Shown: positions 28,982 to 42,024 of the stretch, piece by piece
How the letters are laid out: each line of letters begins with the position of its first letter
How positions within the stretch are numbered: the stretch's first letter is position 1
Notes under the pieces: model-generated
Database searches by the model: none
What the model was told of the DNA's origin: nothing
What the model saw: only the letters and a program-made list of their open reading frames with translations
Assembly (NCBI RefSeq): GCF_000006565.2
Contig: NC_031478.1
Span: 479,874-543,873, forward strand
Length of the DNA: 64,000 bases
From: Toxoplasma gondii ME49
Lineage: Eukaryota; Apicomplexa; Conoidasida; Eucoccidiorida; Sarcocystidae
Reading direction: 5' to 3'
Program-made: the position numbers and the translations under genes

Positions 28982-31900
28982 TTAGACGGGCAGTGACCTG
29001 GAGACTCTCGATATTGTGTGACAGAGGTAGACAAGGGCGCTCAGTGTCGCCATACCACCACCCTGCAAAGAACCACACAGTCCCACCGATAATGTCGTGT
29101 ACGCGCGGACTAAACTGCCTCTCACAACACCGAAACAGATGATCGCGCAAGTGTTCTGAGGCATCAAGTGCGCGCCCCGTAAATACCAACGCGGGCCAAC
29201 AACATCCGTAGCTCATCGAACTGCTAGCGGTGGTGTTTGTGTTGCCAGACAAACCCTCAGAACAGGTGGCAAAAGAAGCGTAACCCGAAACACAGCACGC
29301 ACGCCTGACGACTCGACACCCCATGGCGAAGTTTAGATGGACTGCCTGCATCCGCCCTTGAAAAAGAGCGGCCGTGGCACTTACACGGCAGTCGCAGCGG
29401 CTCCGAACTTGTCCGCACTCACCTGATGTAAAACGCCAAGTTCCGTGGGGACAAAGAACAAGAGTGTTGTGATGCCCAGCAACAACTGCAATGTTACCAT
29501 GCTGGGGAGCGCTGCCAGTGCGACCTACGAACAAGAAGAACATTAGCATCAAGTTGTCGTTCTCCTGTTGAGTGTAGGTTCTTTGACATACAGCGAATAC
29601 CCCTCCGGAGCAAACACGGCACTGTGAACACATTGGCGGAAGTCTAGCTGTCTGCGATTGTTTTGGGAACCCATGCTTTGCTTGAAAACAACATACATAG
29701 ACATATGCCCCCCCATACCTTACGTTGCAAAAAGCAAAGCGCTATTCCCGACTGTTGCTTTACCCCCTTGAAAAACACAGAAATACCTAGAGCAACAAGT
29801 TTAAAGTTAACTGATGGACCATATATCAATAAAAGTCGCAAAGTTGGTAATGCAAAAATGAGAGCGGTTTTGAGGAAATTAGCATTGCGGGCCGCAGGGT
29901 GACGTTGGACAGAGCACACCGCATCGGACAACGACCGGATAAATTTGTCCAGCATCTTCAGGTGGACCTATGGTTGTGCTCGGGCCACACAGACCAGACT
30001 CGGTCGTTAGCCACGTGAAAGGCTTTTTCTCACCTTGACTTCTGTCGGCACAGGAAGTCGGCGACCAGTGAAGTAGAGAAGACTCGACCCAATCAGAGTG
30101 GCGTACGCGAGCATGCGATGGTCGAACTGAACAACTGGCGTCGACTCAAAGATCTTCAGTGGCTGTTTTACGACTTCATAAACCTCTGGGGGAACCCAGC
30201 TGGAGAGACACCCAACAACGCAAAGCAGCAACTGTCGACGGCGTTTTAAGAGCTAGCTGCAGACTGAAAAGGCAAAAGCCAAAACAGAGGACCTCACACA
30301 TACATCAGGGCTTCTCAATTCCTCCCACGTTCTGATTTTACAGACACACTGTCGGCATATCAAGGCCACGCATATACACTCAAACTCATCTCTCCAACTG
30401 TATCTACATGCACACGTAAATATCGACTTCGAGCGAACTAACGATGGTGGTCTCCGACGGCGACACGCGCATTCTAATACTCACACTTCGACTCCACCCT
30501 GAGTTGAGAGCTCGAAGCGTCGGCTCCGAGTGCCACCTCTGGATCGCTTTTCCACCTTACTTTATTCGCCGTCATTCTGGTGTGCACACAGTAAGACTCA
30601 CTCGTCGATCATTTTAGGCCAAGTGTTGTACGCGTGGCCGGCGTCGTTCCCTGCCACAAACGCTCCTGAACACAGGGTGGTTGCGATCAAAGCTCCCAAG
30701 GCCCACGTGCGTGATCGGAGTTTGTTCATCGCGGCGCGGACAGCCGCCATGCCCACGGTCGGAGCGGCTGCGACCGCAATAGCAGATGTTGCCGGGTAGA
30801 GAAGCGACAAGGCATGCCAGAGGACCAGACTGTACAGGGCCATGGCATTGACCAGATGAAACGCCAGCCGATATGGAGACACCCTGCACACACAAGTTGC
30901 ATTTTTCTCAGACAACGGATCGCCCATGTGCTTTGCCACCCCAGCAGGTGAGCAACTGTCCACAAACTAAGACATGGAACGGTGGTAAGTTCACCAAATG
31001 GCTGGAAACCGCCTGTGGAAGTGTAGATTTCGAACAGCCTCTCGGATCTCACATTGGAGGCCTGAGAATCTGCTTGGAAATCAGTACACTTTTTCTATGC
31101 AAGTGGTTGCGAAGTAATGCCTAGGATAGAATACAGGATGAGCTGGAACGCCGTCTTCGACTTTAAAGACAGGAGGCCTCACCTCGGCATCTTGTTTTCT
31201 GTTGTGGGCTCGCTGAATCCGCTTTTGACCATCCACCATCCAACAAGACCCTGGGCTGCTCCGAGAATTCCCATGCCTGCAATATCGTCAGCGGTTACAA
31301 AGGGACAGCCACGAAAGAATACATCTCCTTCACCAGACACGAATCCCTGGTGTCAGCTCTTACACGAAGAGAAACACACGCAAGTCGCTGAACAGGGGAA
31401 CAGCGACTCTATCGATAAACGGTCTCGGCTTAGGGAACGATGCATCAGAGAAGTAGCGCCTAATCCGCGGCTAATACTGCCATAGAGCTCTCACCGGCCA
31501 GTCGTAGGGTCATGCGAGAGGTGAGAGCTTTGGCTGCGGCAAAACCAAAGGTCCCTCCGACGAAGAACAGCCCCGTGGCCCGCGCAAACATGCGGTGGAA
31601 CCACTCGATGAAATAGATTTGCTGAAACTCCTCCAGAGTAATCCCGTGGTGAACTTGCTGATATTCGGGCGTCTCCTGGAGACGTCAAGCCGACACACAC
31701 AAACACACACGCATGTCAAAAGTCCTCCACACGTTTTCGTTCTTCTGCCACGATGACCTCGACCCAAAATGCCGAACTCCTCTGCAAGCCCACATACCCG
31801 AAACTAGAATCTGAGCAGCCTTTTTCTCGTCTGTCCGTAAGAGTGCCTTTTTGTGACAGAGAAGGGATCCTTCTCCAAGACAATCGGTGGCCTCACCTTG

Positions 31901-33499
31901 TAACGATTAAACTCCACTTCCCACTCCTCCGGAGTCTGGGGAAGTTTCTTCCCCTGGAACCTCCAGTCTGTCATAGAGAGGCCACTCCGTCAGTCTTGTG
32001 TACCCGCCCCAGCAGACGAGGCCGAAGATAAGCCCGCTGCAGCCTGCACACAAAAAGGAAACCACCGCAAACGCCTCATTGATGTGGTTTGCGTCACCGA
32101 ACTCGGCCAACGCAGCGTAGGTTTTATCCGGTGAACAAACGCATTCAATTCCGAAACCTATAGTCCTGCGCGTTCCAGCGAACTGCGGAGCAGCAAAGAC
32201 GCCCTAAACGGCTGTTTCCCCACATGCACCGAAACCGTCATAGTTACGGAAGCAGGTGTTCGCAGTCGTGTTGCTAATCTCTCGCCGAGTGGACATCTGA
32301 AGCAGGGTCCTCCTCGTTTTCTAAGCATGCAGATCATGTGACTCAGCATCTTCGCAATGTGTTTGGCAGTGCAGACCATCGAACTTGAGTGCCGCGAAGC
32401 GCTGCTGCACCGCCCTCGTCTGGAGCTCTGACGTGCGAAACAGTCCGCAAGCCTGCCGTCCCTGTACCCGATCCAGGCCTCACCTAAAAGCCACAAACCG
32501 ACCGAGCGTTCGAAGCCGGGAGCCACTAGAGGTGCGCCTGAAACTTGAGAGTCGCTGCACCGCACAAACAGACAAGAAAGTCACTCCCGAAAAGTGTGCG
32601 TGTCCGTGGAGTAGGCTGCGGAAATCCACTGCGACTCTGCGTTTCCAAAGTCCCTTTTCCCCAGGCGGGTTCGGTTCCATTGACTCCTGAAGCAGCTTTG
32701 ATATTTCTCATCCACTCAAAACTAAAGCCTACCCTATCCACTAGCGAGAGCACAGCCATCCTGTCGCCATTACAGACGCAACACTTCGTGTTCAGGTTAC
32801 TTTGATCCCCCCTGTTCGCTACCCGCCTGCATGAATTACCCCGTACCTGCTAGACCTTGGCTGAGCCTCCCGGTCAGGCTGGGCGTGGCTGCTTGCTGCG
32901 TCTCCATCAGTTTCACTCCTGACTCTTCCAGAGACCGGCTCTTCGAACACTTTCGGTCGTCCAGTGCTTGTGGTTGAATGCGACCGGTGGGAGACACGGG
33001 AGAACACGGAGAAAGCAATCTGCTTTGGGACCGCCAGCCGAGTATTGAAGGCCGCGAGTGCGGTCTCACTTTCCAGCACCCTGTGGTCGAACTCACTCGC
33101 AGAAAGAGGAGAACGAAAGACAGAATGCGGACTGCACAGACAGCCTGTTGAAATACGTGTCTGACAGCGCGTGGCTATCCCGGTGGCGCCAGTCGCGCAG
33201 ACGCGGTTACCACTCCCGTGGGAATGGCTCTCAGAAAAGCTGTGTGCCGCGGGAAGCTGTGAGGATGAAGACGATGGCAGGGCGCAAGAGGCTCTTTTAA
33301 AAGGAGCACCCGCCTCAAAAGACAAAGAACTCTTTGATGGAACACGCCAGCTTGTCTTTGTCCTCAGAACCCGTGGGGCTGTTGTACACTGAGTCAACAG
33401 GACAGGCAACGCCGGGCATTTTCTGCAGATGCCAGCAACAACGGACGCTTGCACCATTCTAGCAGTGGGCGACAGTACCAAACTAACACCCGAAGCCAT
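28982..33499 (-). CDS. COX15: Haem A synthase COX15, with a frameshift in exon 2
   Basis: Exons: 32847-33499 (ATG in AAAAAATGGC), 31897-32165, 31495-31675, 31183-31276, 30602-30883, 30034-30199, 29423-29524, 28982-29062 (TAA). The product would be about 609 residues, of which the first ~215 are Ser/Arg-rich and include a mitochondrial presequence. COX15 converts haem O to haem A in the inner mitochondrial membrane for cytochrome c oxidase. All four conserved haem-ligand histidines are present: FIEWFHRMFA, SPYRLAFHL, VVQFDHRML and GVLHQ. Other family blocks are GGYTRLTE, TPEEWEVEFNRYK, QGLVGWWMVKSG, SGAFVAGNDAGHAYNTWPKM and TTLLFVPTELG. Exon 2 changes frame between TRLTE and SGLSMTDW: two bases are missing between 31984 and 31985. 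Every other junction is in phase, so this is either a sequence error or a real lesion. The other seven exons look intact, which favours an error. Confidence 0.88.
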
Positions 33500-35740
33500 T
33501 TTTTAGTTCAGGCACAACGGCGGAAGTAGAAACGGGAGAGACAAGCCGAACGACAGAAGCCCCGATGGTCTATCCGCCACACACATCTCAGAGAACGGAA
33601 GATGCGAGTTACGAAGGGAAATGTTCTCACCCACGAACAAACGCGATACCACTGTACGAATTGAAGCCTGCCTGACGCAACAAAAAATTTCCTCTTTCTA
33701 TTTCCCGGAGGGAATGGGCACGAGGTTGCCGCGTTGGCTGCGATTGCGGTGAGTCAGCCAGCGGCGGGGTGCGAGAGAAAACGCGGAAATCTTCGTTTTT
33801 GCGCAGATCACAAAATACACGACTACACACAGTGGATGTGTTTTTGAGTTCTAGGATGGAAAACAACAGATAAAAAGGCGACTTTATGAGAGAGATGCGT
33901 GCCATGCAGGTAATGCGGTGTGCCAATGATGAGGCCTCCAGTGCATGCAGGGGGAAGTAGACATCGCGGCGGCCACTACGCGCCAACACGCGTGTCTCCA
34001 ACAACAGACACGAAACAAAGGACAGCAGACCGCAAACTGCATAGTACTTCTGTACAAATAAATGCGTGTACTTACAGTTTTACTCATTTCAACATATGTG
34101 TGTTCCTCACGTATGCAGAGATACACAGCGATACCGCTAGACAGAAATGTCTTCCGGTATCACGTCAACGGAATCACCGCAAGTGATGTTGTTGAGCCTG
34201 GATCTCGGACTGCTTGAAATTGCCTCATTTGCATTTGTCTTGTACATATATAGCGCGACCGTGAGATCTGTGCCCTCACTTCACGCACGCTCTTCACACG
34301 AGACGGAAAGTCAACGTCCTCTGAGCCTCGAGAGACAACCAGCCTGCTGCTCCGGACTGAACTCTTTCACATACCAGGCCCCGGAAGGGAATGAAAACAG
34401 TGAAACAGTCGCAAACGGAAACACCATCAACTCCGGCTTCTTTCGGGAGACACGACAACACCGACCAGACTTATGCCGGGGCCGAAAGTACGACATCGTC
34501 GTGTACATGGTGGAATTGCTATTATGTCCACTACAAAGCAGAGTTTTACCGGTCCCATCGACCCTTCACGCGAAAATTGGATGATATATGAAGTACCAAG
34601 ATGCAGCATGCTACACACAGGCAATATTAGAAGGAAAACTACATTTTGTCATGTGGTAGACATGGAGAGGCAGCATACATTCGACCGAAATGATTTTGCA
34701 TGCCCGATACTTCTCGAAGTCGTCCTTTAACAGGGAGCGTAGTGGAACCTGATTCTGAAAAATCCTCTGGGCATTGGAATAGGCAATGCTCTCTGTAGAT
34801 ACAGTGTTCTAGAAGATCTGCTACCTCCCCGAAGGTCCTCAAGAGGAGCAACCTATTCCGACAACACACTGATATGAGTTCCAAGCTCCAGAAGTGAATC
34901 TCGATTCCCTTGATTATGTATCCGCGGGCGTCAACTGAGATACATCTGTCAAACCCCCTTCGATAGGCATAACGGTACATATACGGCGCCATAGTATCGC
35001 TGCGGTGTATCCCAAAGTTACGCAGTCAGCATTACGTGAATCTCACACCCACATTTCTGCAAACAACTGTTTACCCGAAAATGAATGTAATCAACAATAG
35101 ATTCATGAATATGTATGCATATTTGCACGCCCCTAGTGCTTTGTATGCAATCCGTCTGTCAGGTTTCTTGGCAACAGTCCGAGCCCACCAGAACACCCGT
35201 TGTTATTGTATTCGTGGACGCCAGCCGTTCTACTTGTAGGTTGTTTCACCACGAGCATCTTGAGTGCCTCCCGCCTTTTGTAGCTCGTAAAAATTCCGCA
35301 GACTCATGGTCACAAGTGCATGGACAAAACCGGGAACACCATAGACACTTTTTGCCCGTCTATCGTGGTCGATACCCAGCCCCTGCAGTGCATTTTCACG
35401 AATATATGCCTTACTTGCAATCCCATTATTATGGCGCCAGAGAACACAGGAGATCGCGCGACAGTCAATATACGTCTTACGCGAAGTTTGAGGTGCACTT
35501 TATCTACGCCGTTTATCGGCTGATTGTAGTCACACAGCTCAGTTGGGATATAGGATATTTTCATGCAGCCAGATTGTTCGGATTTCCGTGTTATACTTGC
35601 TGTTCATTTTGTAAGGACTGAACCGACAGTTTCTAAAATAGGCTCCGTGGACTTAGCCGACCGCCTTTCCGCTAGATGTGTTCGTCATCCCCTCTCTGAA
35701 AGCAGTAACGCGACGGCCTGCCTTCTTTCACTCTTCACGT
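33500..35740. other. Upstream of COX15, no gene seen
   Basis: COX15 promoter and 5' UTR followed by AT-richer spacer. Only short, overlapping open frames; nothing recognisable. Confidence 0.5.
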
Positions 35741-35741
35741 G

Positions 35742-36720
35742 TCAGTCGGAAGAAGCCGTGGTTTTTGGGAGTACGTGGAATGGCAGCATGCATCTGTGCA
35801 AAGGAGACTTTCTCCCCTTTATGCAGTTTGCTGTTGTGCGGATGCTTGGGGACCCTCTATGACCTCCCGAGGAAACTAAGACTACTGGCTTACCACCAGA
35901 GGGGACGATGCTCTGACGGTACACGTATTTGACTTTTTCCATGATTTCCTCTCGAAGTTTTCCCCATTTGTTGTTCCGTGTGTCTTGTGCTTGGTCGTCC
36001 GGGTTTCTCCCCTCAGATAACTTCGGGTTTTGAATCAAATTTTTACGTGACTTTATAACTTGGCAAATCCTTTCGCCAGGGTACGCATCTCAAGCATAAC
36101 GCTGTTTGCTACTCGTGTTTGAACGGCCGGAGCTTCGCGTTTTCTATCGGACCGTTCAGAACTGTGGTCACTGGTGCAGACTTCGAGAACACCAGTCTCT
36201 GCGAATTCCTGCAGGTAATATGCCCCCAAATTTCCCTCGCTGTTTTTCCTTTGATCGTTTGCTTCACGTGGCCGTGGAAGCGCTGGCAGGAAATTCCTTG
36301 GTTCAACGTCATTTGGTAATTTTGACGTGAAAGGAAGTGTTGTGCGTCCTTTCACACATGAAAGTGGCCTTTCCCGTATCAGAGAGTGCCCGACTAGGTG
36401 ATTCCGGAGTTCAACGTTATTGAGCGTTGTTTCCCCTTCTCCGCGAAAGGCAGTTTAGTCCACCTGATTCTTCGGCTGAAGACTCACCTTTTGGAGCTGA
36501 ACGAATTCCTCTGCTTTTTCAGTATGGTAGATGCGACACATGAAGAATGGAAGTAACCCAAAGGTGGACTCTGTCCCTTTCTCTTGGGTCCACCAAACCG
36601 TTCTCTGATGCTTCTTTGAGCCTCTGCCTTGCGCGAGCATAATGAGGGTGTCGCGATTGATGGAGAACGCATTCGGCTCTGATGAACAGAAACAGAGAGC
36701 CCCGCATAGCGCGACAGCCA
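35742..36720 (-). other. Possible minus-strand exons of an unidentified gene
   Basis: Two stretches have exon-like features. One, ending at a good donor (CAAAAG|GTGAGT at about 36487), would begin with an ATG near 36691 and read MAVALCGALCF through FGLLPFFMCRIYHTEKAEEF. The other, about 35897-36045, is charged (KWGKLREEIMEKVKYVYRQS) and ends at GGTG|GTAAGC. No convincing acceptor joins them, no family is recognised, and the first overlaps the start of the plus-strand gene at 36642. Confidence 0.22.
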
Positions 36721-39700
36721 TTAAACTCAGTCCGTCTTCACAGGTTTTGAACAGAATTAGAACACAACCTACTGCAACCTCGACTCTTCGTGGAGCAAAA
36801 GCGTGTTTCCACCAGGCAGTGAAATGCACCAGAAAGACATTTTTTTCCCGGGATAGCTGTTTGCTGTATAGTTTAGATTGCAGTTTCATCACAACGGAAA
36901 TTTTTCCGTTACCTTCGGTACGGGGCATCCCGCAGACACTTCGCCCTTCTTTCTTCTTCCTTTCTCCTCTCGTTCTGCTTTTCTTGTTTACAAGTGACAC
37001 TGTGTATACGGGGAGGGCAGGTGTACTGCCTTGTCCAGAAATGTTTTCGTCTGAACGGAAAGCCATTGTATCCAACCCTTCTTTCGATAGGCCTGACCCC
37101 GAGTATCTGCTGGCAAAAAACGCCAACGGGTGTCGGACTGGAAGGTTGGTTCAAGGGTCTCAAGTGTCCCTCGGCTGTTCGCATGACAGGGCATCCCCTC
37201 AAACTTCAACGGGCACCGAAAATACTTCTGGTTTGCTTACCTCCACAACGACGGCAAGCACAAGGTCTTTTTCTGCAAGCCATCCAGATCCAAACGGGAC
37301 TACTTCAGTATCGACGACTGCAACGGAAGCACGAACAGAAACAATTGCCTGCCCGAGAGAGGTAAGCTTGAACGACAGCAAGGTACATAGTGATTCTCTT
37401 GATTCAGTTTTACCCCCTCCTTCCGCTTCCGAGGCGGTACGTCTAGAGGGTTTGGGCTACATTCTCGGCCCTCCATACACCTGGGGAGGGAAGCATAAGG
37501 CAAGACGTGAGGAAACAAGACGGCAGGAGAGCGAGTTTTCTTTCACGGGACAACAGAGCCCACAGCCGGAGCAAGTGAGTGTGAAAGCGTTTGCAAACCA
37601 CCTTCTCGACATGGGTTTCCGTTCTCCCAAAAGTGGAGATGAGGAGGAACAGGAGACTGAATACCAGCAGTGGCAAGGTGAATTTGAACAGGGGAAAAAT
37701 AACAGGAAGTTTGAGTCTTTCACAGGCTCGCCCTCGAGCAGGGGGGAACCGGCTTCTGAAGTCATCAGAACACAACGCGAACAAACCCGGGTTTCGAATG
37801 GTGGAAATGCTCCTGAGAATCGGATGAAAAAGTCGTCCTTCACAGTGGAGTTTGCGTTCGGCTCCCCCCCATCATCTGCTCCGAGTCCTCCCCAACTACT
37901 GTACCTGCTTCCAGTCGTTGATAGCGAGAATAGATATGTGCATTTGTTACCCACAATAACTCACGTGGGGCCGTTTTTGGTCGTCCCATCTGGCGTCGAT
38001 GCACAACTTGGTAGAATCCCTTCTGACGTCTCTGGTACTGCCCAGGAGACAGGCGGTTCCTTCCCCGAATTAGTCTCCCTGGTAAAAAGCTCCATTGTGG
38101 CTCCTGTCGCTAGACAACGCGAGACTTTCCAAACACAGCCTTCTGCTATAGGTGGCTCTGCTGCTTCAAACCATGGTACTCCAGGAGTCGAACGTTCTGC
38201 AAATCAGGCTGGTATTCCCTTCTCCGGTTTTCTGCTCCCTTCCTCTCTTACGTCAGGGCTGTCGTACCCTGCTCTTAATGAATTACAGCCTGTGCATCCC
38301 TCTCAAGAAAACCAGTTCAGAAACACGGGCGTCACAGGGCAAACGGCAGACAGGAGAGACAGTCGTTTAGTTTTCCATTTGCCACCTCTGCCACCGATTT
38401 TCGGCACCTCTCTTCCATCTTCTCTGCTGCACGACGGAGGGCAAGACGTTCATCATTTGTCAAAAACCTCTTCATATAAGCCAACACCCCAGCAACTCAT
38501 CACCCTTCCACCTGTTGCAACCATCATTTCGCCTGCTGACTCTCACGAGGTGGCCTTGCCGCCTCTTCAATTTTCCGGCCCTTCTCGATCTTCGCTCTTG
38601 ACTGGCACATCAGCCGAAGCCCAGGAAGACACACTCATCAATACTCTCAGCGCGCCACATACAGACATTGCTTCTTCTTCTGGAAGGCCGCTAGCAACAG
38701 TTTCGGCGCCAAGTAGCTTTGCACAAGATATGCCTGAATCCCCGTCAGAGCCATTGTTTCTCACTGGCCAGGAAACCCCTTCTACAGGAGTGACTTCTCT
38801 GAACAATGCGTCGGCTCTAGACTACACGAGAGGGCCGCCTGCAAGAGCGGACGGCTTTTTTGGGACGGACGACTACAGGACAGGGTCATTAAGACAGACG
38901 GTTCATCTAACGCCAACAGAGATAGGTACAGCCTTCCCCCTTGATAAATATAGAAAATATCAGGATTCTGGCGGTCTGAACTTCGCCGGCAGCAACGCAG
39001 GAAATGGGCTGGAGGCCATGACTCCTGGGCAACTCGTTGAACTCGCCCTAAACCACGCATCGGAAGCTGCAGCTCAAGCTACAGAGCGCGAAAATCCTGT
39101 AGTGTCGTCGATCTCGACGCTGTTATTTCCGCATCAACAGGATACAGACAAAGCAAATTCGCAGGCAGATTCGAGGGGATCTTGGACTGCTACTCAGCGA
39201 GTGCTACCTCAACTGGGCTCCCTTTTCTCAATTCTGACAGGCCTAGACAGCGACCTTTTGTGGCGGTTTTTCACGGGATCAGGTAAGAACCACGTTTTCC
39301 GTCGAGAAACACAGCGTTAGAGAAAGAATGTCTGACGAACAAACACCTGGGTCTCGCTCAAAATGAACTCAAATGCGTACCATATAGACTGTATCTGTTC
39401 TTCACAGCGATACACTGAAGCCCCAGGCTCATAGAAGCAATGAAGACAGCTCGACGATGCAGGATTATATGGATCTAGAATGTGTGATTTTGTGTCTGCC
39501 TTGTTGCGGCGTGCGTATGTAGCCCGGCCACCGTCACCTACAGCTGAGATTGCTGCGTCAGTGCCCGCGTCACCGTTTTCCTCACCTGACGTCAATTTTC
39601 TGTCAACTTCGCCACCCGTTGACGACCCTTCACTTTCAAAGCAGTGGCGTTCCCATGAGTACGACCCCACAGCTTCCTTCCCTATGCCGAATGTGGCCCT

Positions 39701-39851
39701 AAACCCTTCACATGAGACGACTGCCAGCAGGACTCATGCTCGTAATGCTTTGCAGAGCTCTGTGCCCCCATTAGAAGCGCTAAAGTTCGGTTTGCACGTA
39801 GAGGTGCCCGATGTGTCCGCAGATGGTGGCCTCCAATCTCATCGAGTGTGA
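36642..39851 (+). CDS. Large Ser/Pro-rich protein of unknown function, two exons
   Basis: Exon 1 36642-39282, exon 2 39463-39851 (TGA); donor TCAG|GTAAGA and acceptor GATGCAG are in phase (GG|GA style Gly codon), giving 1009 residues. No known domain was recognised. The protein is rich in Ser, Thr, Pro and Gln and looks largely disordered, with a few hydrophobic patches such as LLYLLPVVDSENRYVHLLP and, at the end of exon 1, LFSILTGLDSDLLWRFF. Near residue 100 a hydrophobic run (FFFLSPLVLLFLF) could be a signal anchor. That same DNA is pyrimidine-rich, however, so it may instead be an intron end with the true coding start at a later Met, for example near 37041 (MFSSERKA). The 5' boundary is therefore uncertain; the rest of the frame is well supported by its length (over 2.6 kb without a stop). 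Confidence 0.72.
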
Positions 39852-41709
39852 CGGGAACAGCACCGCCGACACATAGGGCTCAGCGTGCGGTGAAAAACAA
39901 GGTGGAGAAACCACTGATCAATATTGTACTCGGACTCGGTGACTGCGCAAACTCTCAATAGTTCAGTGTGTGTCCTAGTTCACGGCAGTGGGCACACACC
40001 CATGGTAGCAGAGAATGTCGTCCACACGATTTAAAAACATATAAAGGCAAATAATCGGATGCAAACATATTCAAATAAGTCAGTTTGATTATATTTCTGT
40101 CTCCCAGGGATGTTACCGCTAAAAGTTCACACATTCACATTTACGTGTGTGTGTGACCCTTTTTTAAGTGTTCTTCTGCAATTGTAGAGTCTAACTCTGA
40201 AATGCGCACGCCTTCCACCTTGTCTCTTTCTGCTCTGTATACCTTCCTGGGCAACACCCACTGATCACTTTTAATTGTACCCGTGGCTGTAGCAGGGATT
40301 CACTGACAGATAATTAAGCACCAGCTTGGTCTGCAACCAACATATGGACTTGAGCTCAGTTTTGTAGGTCGACTGCAGTTTGACATCGTAGGTCCTCAAA
40401 GTTCTCTTAGCACGACGACGAAACGCTACAGGAGCGTCAAATCAGAATAATCCTCTTCGAAAAAATGGTCCCACTCCCACAGATGTGAATGAATCATACA
40501 CATAGGGTCGATCGCACGACACTCGTATGCTCCCTCTATCCCATTCATATTGATAACGACTGCGTTCGAAATCGAGCGTTTCGTGAGACAAACCCACCTC
40601 CAGTGACCCTTTCGGCCTCGGAGCCACACAACCACGATATGCACGTATACATGCTCGGAGTATACTAGAAAAGACGTGCATATTTAACATTCGCGAACAG
40701 AACTAGACTAATAACCTGAAGACTGATACTACCGTTGAATCTGGCTCAGCCCAAATCGGGCGAACCGCAGCGGTCATAAACAGTTGCTTGTAGGCAGTTG
40801 AGCGGACCAACATGGGACGAGTCTTCAATGGATGGAGGGATGTCAGGACGATTAACCAAACTGACAACCCTACCATCTTGTGAACCTGTTTTCATTCAGA
40901 CGAGTTTGACACCCATCCATCCAGTACTCATAAGTGACGCTGCCACTCCCATCTGCGGCACCCTTAGGAACCTGTCACGTAAATATTTAACTGTGACACG
41001 GAACGAGACCTTCCATACGCACTGGTAGGTTCTGAGTCAAAACGGCATTGCTAACACATTTGTAAGTATGGGGCACACGGGATTGTTTTGGTCGGTCTCT
41101 GACGCTCTCACTGGAAGGTGAGGAGCATCAACAAGTTGGAGAGGAAAATTTATTTCCACCAGGAGGCCTGTTCGTCATGAGACGCCCCACTCACCCTTGA
41201 TATCAACGACGAACACGGTGAAGTATTTATTCACATTACTATCGATTTTCTCGCCTGTTTGTTGACTCGGCAAATCACCCTCACGCGGCGCAACGGAGAC
41301 GCCGATTTACATCTATGGACAGACAATTGAAATCCTTTGTCACCACAGTGCATCGTCACGTTCTCTTGTCACAATACGAGCAGAATAAGCGCATCCTGAA
41401 TTCCCTGTCGCGACGGCGTTTACTAGACACCCGTGTCACAATGCTGCATGGTAGAAGGTACCTGACTCTTCAATTCCGCACCACAGCGCCAAATGCAGTT
41501 GTGCTAGAGCTTGTCTCTCGCGACTGAGACTCTTTACAATTTTGATCACTACATAACGCCAATATCACGAATTCTGAAATGGCTCCTCTCTCCTTGCTAA
41601 GACACACCCTGATATGAGCCACACTATAACATTAACCAATTATCGTCATAAAACACACTACGTCCAGTATACTAACAAACGGGAATGAGAACCTGGGAGG
41701 TAGGAAACC
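39852..41709. other. Intergenic, no gene seen
   Basis: 3' flank of the Ser/Pro-rich gene and of the downstream phosphatase-like paralogue. Only short frames; the one at 41315-41527 is ATG-started but only 70 codons long and has no recognisable features. Confidence 0.55.
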
Positions 41710-42024
41710 TCATTCCGTTGCGTCAGTCGAATCTTCCCTGTCACTTGTTTCTTTCGCCTCCTGTCTCTCGTTGTCCGTGTATCGCCCGTCTTCTTCATTC
41801 GCCGCTTCCCCTTCACTTGCTCCCCCCTCTTGATTCACTGCTTCTTCTTCATTCATGTCTCGTTCTTGATCCGCTGTTTCTCCTCGGTTCGCCGTTTCTT
41901 CTCGATTCCCTTCATCCTCAGATTGCGCTTCTTCCTCTTGTTGCGCTAACTCCGTTTGATCCGCCTCTCCTTTGCTTTCTTCCCTCTCTCCCGCATCTGT
42001 CGAGGATACTGTTATTGCCTCGTG
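41710..42024 (-). other. In-frame acidic tail downstream of the paralogue A stop codon
   Basis: Directly after the TAG at 42025-42027 the same frame stays open for 104 codons to TGA at 41710-41712. The encoded segment is dominated by Glu, Asp, Gln, Ala and Ser (for example GEREESKGEADQTEL and NEEEAVNQEGGASEGE) with no hydrophobic stretch. The tandem paralogue at 51464 also ends in an acidic, Glu-rich tail, but one that is continuous with its frame. The tail could be reached through a 51-nt intron (41997-42047, GTGAGG to CGACAG) that contains the TAG and has a length divisible by three, or by readthrough. If neither happens it is untranslated. Confidence 0.6.
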
